This document shows, one piece after another, positions 58,027 to 64,000 of a stretch of DNA of 64,000 nucleotides; within the stretch, counting starts at the first letter, position 1, and every line of letters starts with the position of its first letter. Under the pieces are notes generated by a model. The model was not told the DNA's origin. It did not search any database and saw only the letters and a list, made by a program, of their open reading frames with translations. Position numbers and translations under genes: made by a program. Source of the stretch: Lysobacter alkalisoli (lineage in GTDB: Bacteria; Pseudomonadota; Gammaproteobacteria; Xanthomonadales; Xanthomonadaceae); assembly GCF_006547045.1 (NCBI RefSeq), contig NZ_CP041242.1, positions 2,924,001-2,988,000 of the forward strand. The letters run 5' to 3'.

Positions 58027-58887
58027 ATGACCCCAAGCACCACCCTCGCCCGTCCGCTGCCCCGCCTGGCCATCCTGTTGCTGATGGCGGTCTTCGTGGC
58101 CACCGGTTGCTCCCGCTTCAAGAACAAGGATGCCGACGAGGGCCAGCCGGCCGAAGCGCTGTACGAGAAGGCCAGCAAGTCGATGCGCAACGGCAACTGG
58201 GCCTCGGCCGAGGTCACCTTCAAGCGCCTGGTCGCGCAGTACCCGTACGGTCCGTACACGGAACAGGCCCTGATCGAAACCGCCTACGCCCAGTACAAGT
58301 CCGGCAAGCATGACGATGCTGTCAGCAGCATCGACCGCTTCCTGCGCACTTACCCGACCCACCGCAACGCCGCCTACATGTACTACCTGCGCGGGCTGGT
58401 GAACTCCAGCCGCGATGCGGTGTTCCTGCAGCGGGTCTGGCGCCTGGACGCAAGCCGCCGCGATCTGGCCACCCCGCGCCAGGCCTACAACGACTTCCAG
58501 ATCGTGCTGGATCGCTATCCCAACAGCCGCTATGCCGCGGACGCACGGGAGAAGATGAACGAACTGCGCGATACCTTCGCCCGCCACGAGCTCGACGTCG
58601 CCCTGTACTACCTGCGCCGCACCGCCTACGTGGCCGCCGCCAACCGCGCTCGCCTCCTGCTCGAGAACTATCCCGGCAGCCGCTACCACAACGACGCCAT
58701 CGCCACCCTGGCCGTGGCCTACGAAGGCATGGGCAACGATGAACTGGCTGCCAGTGCCCGCAGCACCCTGCAGCAGCAGTCGCCGGACCATCCGTACCTT
58801 ACTCATCGCAGTTGGCCCGACTACCCGGGCAACCTGCGCAAGCTCAACCCGTTCGCCGGCGAGAAGTCCGCGCTGGACAACATGTAG
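58027..58887 (+). CDS. bamD: Outer membrane assembly lipoprotein BamD
   Basis: An essential lipoprotein of the BAM complex that folds beta-barrel proteins into the outer membrane. It has 286 residues from ATG 58027. The lipoprotein signal [18 protein letters not shown] gives a lipidated Cys at about residue 28. Five TPR-like repeats follow: [49 protein letters not shown], and a C-terminal unit ending LTHRSWPDY. It is divergent from rluD with about 66 nt between; TATTAT at 57985-57990 may be its -10. The rluD-bamD divergent pair is common in gammaproteobacteria. A strong terminator follows. Confidence 0.97.
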   Translation: MTPSTTLARPLPRLAILLLMAVFVATGCSRFKNKDADEGQPAEALYEKASKSMRNGNWASAEVTFKRLVAQYPYGPYTEQALIETAYAQYKSGKHDDAVSSIDRFLRTYPTHRNAAYMYYLRGLVNSSRDAVFLQRVWRLDASRRDLATPRQAYNDFQIVLDRYPNSRYAADAREKMNELRDTFARHELDVALYYLRRTAYVAAANRARLLLENYPGSRYHNDAIATLAVAYEGMGNDELAASARSTLQQQSPDHPYLTHRSWPDYPGNLRKLNPFAGEKSALDNM

Positions 58888-58907
58888 GCCGAACCGGCTC
58901 CATGCAG

Positions 58908-58938
58908 AACGCCGCCCACCAGGCGGCGTTTTTGTTTC
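58908..58938 (+). terminator. Rho-independent terminator after bamD
   Basis: AACGCCGCC (58908-58916) pairs perfectly with GGCGGCGTT (58922-58930) around CACCA, followed by TTTTGTTT. It begins 21 nt after the bamD stop. Confidence 0.94.
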
Positions 58939-58970
58939 ATCGAATCAAAAAGCGGATACGTTTCCGGGTC

Positions 58971-59043
58971 GTAGCCCGGGTAAGCCTGACGCACCCGGGA
59001 GTGCCCAACGGCCCCGGGTGCGGCTTCGCCTTACCCGGGCTAC
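58971..59043. repeat. GTAG-type palindromic REP element
   Basis: The sequence begins GTAGCCCGGGTAAG and ends CTTACCCGGGCTAC, with inner GCACCCGGG and CCCGGGTGC; only the middle of the arms differs (CCTGAC against GCGAAGCC). The GTAG head at each end is the hallmark of REPs mobilised by RAYT transposases in Stenotrophomonas and pseudomonads. It lies between the bamD terminator and the 3' end of nadE. Confidence 0.8.
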
Positions 59044-59057
59044 CGCCTCGGCACGGT

Positions 59058-60725
59058 TCAGGTGCCGTAACCGTTGGTGATCGGATAGCGCCGCTCGCGG
59101 CTGAATGCACGCCGCGACACCTTCGGCCCGGGCGCGGACTGGTGGCGCTTCCACTCGCTGATCCGGACCAGTCGCAGCACCTTGTCGACCGTGGCCGCGT
59201 CGTAGCCGGCCGAGACGATGTCGTCGCGCGACTGTTCCTGGTCGACATGGCGCAGCAGGATCGCATCGAGCACGTCGTAGGGCGGCAACGAGTCCTGGTC
59301 CTTCTGGTCCGCGCGAAGTTCAGCCGACGGCGGGCGCTCGATCACTTCCTGCGGGATCACCATCCCGCCGTTCGGCGCGCTGCCGCCCACGGTATTGCGC
59401 CAGCGCGAGAGCGCATAGACCTCGGTCTTGTACAGGTCCTTGATCGGCGCGTAGCCGCCGCACATGTCGCCATAGATGGTCGCGTAGCCGACCGCGTACT
59501 CGCTCTTGTTGCCGGTGGTCAGCAGCAGACCGCCGAACTTGTTGCTCAGCGCCATCAACAACGCACCGCGGGTACGCGACTGCAGGTTCTCCTCGGTGAC
59601 ATCGACCGGTTGACCCGCAAAAGTTTCTTCAAGTGCGTCGAGGAAACCCTGGAAGGGCTTCTCGATCGGCAGGGTCAGCAACTCCACCCCGAGCGATGCG
59701 CACTGTATCGCCGCCAGATCGTTGGACAGGTCGGCGGTGTAGCGCGACGGCATCCGCACCGCGGTGACGTTCTCCGCACCCAGCGCATCCACCGCGATCG
59801 CCAGCACCACCGATGAATCGATGCCGCCCGACAGCCCCAGCCATACCTTCCCGAAGCCGTTCTTGCGGCAGTAGTCCTGTGTTCCGCGCACCACCGCGCG
59901 CCAGGCCAGCGCATCGCGGCTCTCGTCGCCGTCGTCCATCCACTGCACCGGCATGAAACTGCGCGTCTCGCGGTTGAAGTCGACCACCAGCCACTGATCG
60001 GTGAACGCCGCCGCGGCAGGATGCACGCTGCCATCGGCATCGGCCACCACCGAAGCGCCGTCGAACATCAACGCATCCTGCCCGCCCACCACGTTGAGGT
60101 AGGCCAGGCCGACGCCTGGCCCGTGCGCGCGGCTCTCGCGGATGCGGCGACCGATCAGCGCGTCGCGGTCGGCATGCTTGTCGCGCTCGAACGGCGAGGC
60201 GTTCGGCACCAGCATCAGCTCGGCACCGGCATCGACGGCCTCCGCCATGGGTTCGGCAAACCACAGGTCCTCGCAGATCACCAGCCCGATGCGCAGGCCG
60301 TCGACCTCGAACACGCAGGCCTCGCTGTCCGGATCGACGCTGAAGTAACGGCGTTCGTCGAACACCGCGTAATTGGGCAGCTCGCGCTTGCGGTAGGTAT
60401 GGGTGACGCGGCCGTCGCGCAGCACGCTGGCGGCGTTGTAGACCACACTGCCGGCCGCCTGCGGCCAGCCGACCACAGCGGTGATGCCCTGCACCTGACT
60501 GGCGATCTCTTCCAGTGTGTCGTGGCAATCGGCGAGAAAGCCCGGCCGCATCAGCAGATCCTCGGGCGGATAACCGCTCAGCGCCAGCTCCGGGAACAGC
60601 ACCACGTCGGCCGAATAGTCGTCGCGGGCCTCCTGGATCATCGCGAGGATGCGCTCGGCGTTCTGCCTGACCGCCCCGACGGGGAAGTCGAACTGGGCCA
60701 TGGCGATGCGTAGGGTCTTGCTCAT
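59058..60725 (-). CDS. nadE: Glutamine-dependent NAD+ synthetase NadE
   Basis: Converts nicotinate adenine dinucleotide to NAD+, with an N-terminal nitrilase-type glutaminase feeding ammonia to the C-terminal synthetase. It has 555 residues. The glutaminase triad is seen as Glu in FPELALSGYPPEDL (about 46), Lys in HTYRKRELPNY (about 114) and Cys in GLVICEDLWF (about 150). The synthetase P-loop is GLSGGIDSSVVLAIAVDALG near 294, followed by TTGNKSEYAVGYATIYGDM near 400. It ends with basic SRRAFSRERRYPITNGYG. It is followed on the left by the GTAG repeat. Confidence 0.97.
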   Translation of the reverse strand: MSKTLRIAMAQFDFPVGAVRQNAERILAMIQEARDDYSADVVLFPELALSGYPPEDLLMRPGFLADCHDTLEEIASQVQGITAVVGWPQAAGSVVYNAASVLRDGRVTHTYRKRELPNYAVFDERRYFSVDPDSEACVFEVDGLRIGLVICEDLWFAEPMAEAVDAGAELMLVPNASPFERDKHADRDALIGRRIRESRAHGPGVGLAYLNVVGGQDALMFDGASVVADADGSVHPAAAAFTDQWLVVDFNRETRSFMPVQWMDDGDESRDALAWRAVVRGTQDYCRKNGFGKVWLGLSGGIDSSVVLAIAVDALGAENVTAVRMPSRYTADLSNDLAAIQCASLGVELLTLPIEKPFQGFLDALEETFAGQPVDVTEENLQSRTRGALLMALSNKFGGLLLTTGNKSEYAVGYATIYGDMCGGYAPIKDLYKTEVYALSRWRNTVGGSAPNGGMVIPQEVIERPPSAELRADQKDQDSLPPYDVLDAILLRHVDQEQSRDDIVSAGYDAATVDKVLRLVRISEWKRHQSAPGPKVSRRAFSRERRYPITNGYGT

Positions 60726-60741
60726 CGGCTATTGCTTCGCT

Positions 60742-61125
60742 TCAAGCCCCTCTCCCGCGTGCGGGAGAGGGGTTGGGGTGAGGGCCACCGGACACCAGCG
60801 CCGCATGGATCACCTCCAGCACCACCTCGGTCCGTTCCAAGGCGTCATTGTTCCAGAATCTGAGCACGCGGTAGCCCTTCGCCTGCAGAAAACCGTCGCG
60901 GATGGCGTCTTGCGCATCGTCGGCGTGTTGGCCGCCGTCCAGTTCCACCAGCACCCACGCCTCCAAACAGGCGAAGTCGGCGATGTAGGGGCCGACGGGA
61001 TACTGGCGGCGAAACTTCCAGCCCATCAGCGCCCGGTTGCGGAGGTGATACCAGAGGCGATGTTCTGCATCGGTCATGGACCGGCGCAGCCGGCGGGCGA
61101 AGTCACGTTTCTGGCCTTGGCGCAT
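60742..61125 (-). CDS. DUF559 (VSR-like endonuclease fold) protein with REP-encoded C-terminus
   Basis: A 127-residue protein of the DUF559 family, related to the very-short-patch-repair endonuclease fold. From ATG 61125 it begins MRQGQKRDFARRLRRSMTDAE. The core pattern is AEHRLWYHLRNRALMGWKFRRQYPVGPYIADFAC, LVELDGGQHAD and KGYRVLRFWNND, with the Asp, Asp/Glu and Gln-His residues of a PD-(D/E)xK-like site (FRRQ, IADFAC, VELDGGQH). The last 14 residues (GPHPNPSPARGRGA) are encoded by the REP at 60745-60786, so the element gave the gene a new end. Functions of stand-alone DUF559 proteins are unknown. Confidence 0.85.
   Translation of the reverse strand: MRQGQKRDFARRLRRSMTDAEHRLWYHLRNRALMGWKFRRQYPVGPYIADFACLEAWVLVELDGGQHADDAQDAIRDGFLQAKGYRVLRFWNNDALERTEVVLEVIHAALVSGGPHPNPSPARGRGA
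60745..60786. repeat. Single REP unit overlapping the DUF559 gene 3' end
   Basis: A single unit reads AGCCCCTCTCCCGCGTGCGGG and continues AGAGGGGTTGGGGTGAGGGCC; the hairpin is CCCCTCTCCCGC-GT-GCGGGAGAGGGG. It lies just 5' of nadE and inside the last codons of the DUF559 gene. Confidence 0.85.
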
Positions 61126-61204
61126 CCTTGCGCTCCTGGTTGGGAGTGGACTGACAGGATGGAGCAGTGCGGGTGCGGGGGCCATAGGAAACTTCCTACA
61201 GGGC

Positions 61205-61312
61205 GGCCCTCACCCCAACCCCTCTCCCGTAAACGGGAGAGGGGCTATGGACGATGATGTCGAGGCTTTAAGCCCCTCTCCCGCTTGCGGGAGAGGGGTT
61301 GGGGTGAGGGCC
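61205..61312. repeat. REP doublet between the DUF559 gene and sucD
   Basis: Two head-to-head units: GGCCCTCACCCCAACCCCTC... (from 61205) with hairpin CTCTCCCGTAAACGGGAGAG, and a second with CTCTCCCGCTTGCGGGAGAG ending TTGGGGTGAGGGCC at 61312. The outer 20 bases at each end are complementary, so the whole can fold as one long cruciform. Confidence 0.88.
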
Positions 61313-61336
61313 GTCCTTTCGCGAGAACCCCAAACA

Positions 61337-61362
61337 GAAAGGCCACCCGAAGGTGGCCTTTC
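61337..61362 (-). terminator. Rho-independent terminator of the sucCD operon
   Basis: Read on the minus strand, GAAAGGCCACC pairs perfectly with GGTGGCCTTTC around a TTCG tetraloop (61362-61337), and TGTTTGGGG follows. It starts about 24 nt after the sucD stop. Confidence 0.88.
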
Positions 61363-61385
61363 CGCGACTCGATTCGAACGACGGC

Positions 61386-62261
61386 TTACTTCGCCAGCCG
61401 TGCCGCGATCGCCGCGCCGAGGTCGCCCGGCGACTTGACCGTGGTCACACCGGCCTTCTCCATCGCCGCGAACTTGCCCTCGGCCGTGCCCGAGCCGCCC
61501 GACGCGATCGCGCCGGCGTGGCCCATGCGCTTGCCCTTCGGGGCGCTGGCACCGGCGATGAAGCCGACCACCGGCTTGGTCACGTGCTGGGCGATGTACT
61601 CGGCCGCCTCTTCCTCGGCGCTGCCGCCGATCTCGCCGACCATGATGATGCCCTCGGTCTGCGGATCGTCCTGGAACCACTTCAGCGCGTCGATGAAGTT
61701 GGTGCCGTTGATCGGGTCGCCACCGATGCCGATGCAGGTCGACTGGCCGAGGCCGACGTCGGTGGTCTGCTTGACCGCTTCATAGGTCAGGGTGCCGGAA
61801 CGCGACACGATGCCGATCTTGCCCGGCTGGTGGATGTGGCCCGGCATGATGCCGATCTTGCACTCGCCCGGAGTGATCACGCCGGGGCAGTTCGGGCCGA
61901 CCAGCACGGTGTCGGGGTGGCCCTTGAGCACGTTCTTGACGCGCAGCATGTCGAGCACCGGGATGCCCTCGGTGATGCAGACAATGACCTTGATCCCTGC
62001 CGCGGCGGCCTCGAGGATCGCGTCGGCCGCGAACGGCGGCGGCACGTAGATGACCGAGGCGTCGGCGCCGGTCGTCTTGACGGCATCGGAAACGGTGTTG
62101 AAGACCGGCAGGCCGAGATGCTCACTGCCGCCCTTGCCCGGGGTGACGCCGCCGACGACCTTGGTGCCGTAGTCGAGCATCTGCTGGGCGTGGAAGGTGC
62201 CTTGCGAGCCGGTGAAGCCCTGCACGATGACCTTGGTGTTGCTATTGATGAGAACGGACAT
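61386..62261 (-). CDS. sucD: Succinyl-CoA synthetase alpha subunit SucD
   Basis: Alpha subunit of the TCA-cycle enzyme converting succinyl-CoA to succinate with GTP/ATP formation. It has 291 residues from ATG 62261 ([18 protein letters not shown]); the longer frame to 62339 runs through the spacer hairpins. The CoA-binding Rossmann part shows [13 protein letters not shown] near 14 and [14 protein letters not shown] near 90. The phosphorylated His lies in the C-terminal [20 protein letters not shown] (about 250; MGHAGAI). It follows sucC by 168 nt, an unusually wide gap containing three perfect hairpins. Confidence 0.98.
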   Translation of the reverse strand: MSVLINSNTKVIVQGFTGSQGTFHAQQMLDYGTKVVGGVTPGKGGSEHLGLPVFNTVSDAVKTTGADASVIYVPPPFAADAILEAAAAGIKVIVCITEGIPVLDMLRVKNVLKGHPDTVLVGPNCPGVITPGECKIGIMPGHIHQPGKIGIVSRSGTLTYEAVKQTTDVGLGQSTCIGIGGDPINGTNFIDALKWFQDDPQTEGIIMVGEIGGSAEEEAAEYIAQHVTKPVVGFIAGASAPKGKRMGHAGAIASGGSGTAEGKFAAMEKAGVTTVKSPGDLGAAIAARLAK

Positions 62262-62306
62262 TCTGATAGTCCCTGAATTCTTGTAGTTGACTGGCTTCGG
62301 ATGCTT

Positions 62307-62398
62307 CGGACATCGGCTTGCCGATGTCCGCCGGGACATGCTTCCAGATCCCCCACCCTGCGCTTCGCGCAGGGCAGCCCCCTTGACTCAAGGGGGCT
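62307..62398. repeat. Three consecutive perfect hairpins in the sucC-sucD spacer
   Basis: CGGACATCGGC-TT-GCCGATGTCCG (62307-62330), CCCTGCGC-TTC-GCGCAGGG (62356-62374) and AGCCCCCTT-GACTC-AAGGGGGCT (62376-62398). None is followed by a T-tract, so simple termination is unlikely. In the transcript they would separate the sucC and sucD cistrons and could control processing or stability. Confidence 0.75.
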
Positions 62399-62429
62399 GT
62401 GAAGGGCCGGACAGACGCCCCGTGCGACC

Positions 62430-63593
<1,164 letters not shown>

Positions 63594-63714
63594 GCGTCAC
63601 CGAGGGGAGTTGAACAGAAACCCACGCGGCGGCACTCCAGCCGGGCTGGAATGGGCGCGAAAGGGCCCGCCATTGTCGCCGATCGGGCGGCGGCGGGCAA
63701 AGTCGCGGGAGGGC

Positions 63715-63823
63715 GGCCCTCACCCCAACCCCTCTCCCGCAGGCGGGAGAGGGGCTTTGATCGGACGACTCGTGCTACTAGAGCCCCTCTCCCGCCTGCG
63801 GGAGAGGGGTTGGGGTGAGGGCC
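63715..63823. repeat. REP doublet between sucC and pilS
   Basis: Head-to-head units: GGCCCTCACCCCAACCCCTC... (from 63715) with hairpin CTCTCCCGCAGGCGGGAGAG, and a second with CTCTCCCGCCTGCGGGAGAG ending GGTTGGGGTGAGGGCC at 63823. It lies in the divergent promoter region of sucC and pilS. Confidence 0.88.
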
Positions 63824-63878
63824 GCTTTTCCGCGTGCCTGACACGGATGCCATACTCGTCACCAGCCACGCCCCGGGG

Positions 63879-64000
63879 ATGCCGCTCTTGCCGCTCAGAA
63901 TCGCCACCCTGCAAGTCGCCGACGCCGACAAGGCCCTCCGCCGCGAGCTGCACTTCTTCACCCTCTACCGCCTGCTCGAGGCGGCGATGCTGCTGCTGGT
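63879..64000 (+). CDS. pilS: Probable PilS sensor histidine kinase, N-terminal fragment at window edge
   Basis: The ATG at 63879 opens a frame that runs off the window. The 40 visible residues, MPLLPLRIATLQVADADKAL then RRELHFFTLYRLLEAAMLLL, match the start of PilS, the membrane histidine kinase that with PilR controls type IV pilin transcription. The basic-aromatic RELxFFxLYRxLEA pattern immediately precedes the first membrane helix of that family. The location beside sucC agrees with the xanthomonad order sucC-pilS-pilR. The kinase domain cannot be seen, so the call stays provisional. Confidence 0.65.
   Translation, partial: MPLLPLRIATLQVADADKALRRELHFFTLYRLLEAAMLLL

Noticed and set aside
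60742-61125. Vsr mismatch endonuclease partner of the cytosine methyltransferase
   Set aside because: The fold is related, but it is a DUF559 protein 57 kb away with no link to the methyltransferase.

Overview
The window is a contiguous stretch of a high-GC gammaproteobacterial chromosome. Gene order and protein features place it in the Xanthomonadales (Lysobacteraceae/Xanthomonadaceae; Lysobacter, Luteimonas or Stenotrophomonas-like). The pointers are the ruvC-ruvA ... ruvB-ybgC-tolQRAB-pal-cpoB-queE-queC-tRNA-Lys block, a YebC that begins [14 protein letters not shown], a bifunctional glucosylglycerol-phosphate synthase/phosphatase next to a YcaD-like transporter, an otsB-GH15-otsA trehalose block, sucDC beside pilS, and many REP-type palindromes. 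Genus or species cannot be fixed from sequence alone.

Layout. (1) 1-4.2 kb: the right end of an integrative element, with a truncated phage-type cytosine methyltransferase, a DUF4224 protein, a tyrosine integrase and four small overlapping ORFs, ending at a tRNA-Lys(UUU) gene that is the probable attachment site. (2) 4.4-12.7 kb, minus strand: queuosine genes queC/queE, the whole Tol-Pal envelope system, ybgC and ruvB. (3) 12.8-16.8 kb: a Trk/Ktr-type K+ uptake pair converging on kup. (4) 16.9-22.5 kb, minus: ruvA, ruvC, yebC, an alpha/beta hydrolase, a DUF3016 protein, aspS and an FmdB zinc-ribbon protein. (5) 22.7-26.3 kb: MFS transporter plus glucosylglycerol-phosphate synthase/phosphatase. 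(6) 26.5-34.8 kb: Na+/solute symporter, ABC-F ATPase, TonB-dependent receptor and a CPA2 K+/H+ antiporter. (7) 34.9-46.7 kb, minus: a twelve-gene corrinoid operon under a cobalamin riboswitch (btuB, two BtuM-like membrane proteins, cobO, cobB, cbiB, cobD, cobQ, cobU, cobT, cobC, cobS). (8) 47-53.7 kb: clpB with a heat-shock-type promoter, then otsB (frameshifted), a GH15 hydrolase and otsA. (9) 53.7-64 kb: DUF4166, NCS2-like permease, pgeF, rluD (frameshifted), bamD, nadE, a DUF559 protein, sucD, sucC and the start of pilS.

How it works together. Two osmolyte routes (glucosylglycerol and trehalose) and three K+ systems suggest strong osmotic adaptation. The corrinoid operon carries uptake, adenosylation, amidation and nucleotide-loop assembly but no corrin-ring genes here, which fits salvage of incomplete corrinoids, although ring genes could lie elsewhere.

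Most unusual points: a dispersed hairpin element whose two copies differ in arm sequence but keep their pairing; REP doublets, one inserted in frame inside pgeF and one supplying the C-terminus of a DUF559 protein; tandem BtuM-like paralogues with a conserved cysteine; and frame breaks in otsB and rluD that all fall in C/G homopolymers and look like base-calling deletions rather than true pseudogenes.
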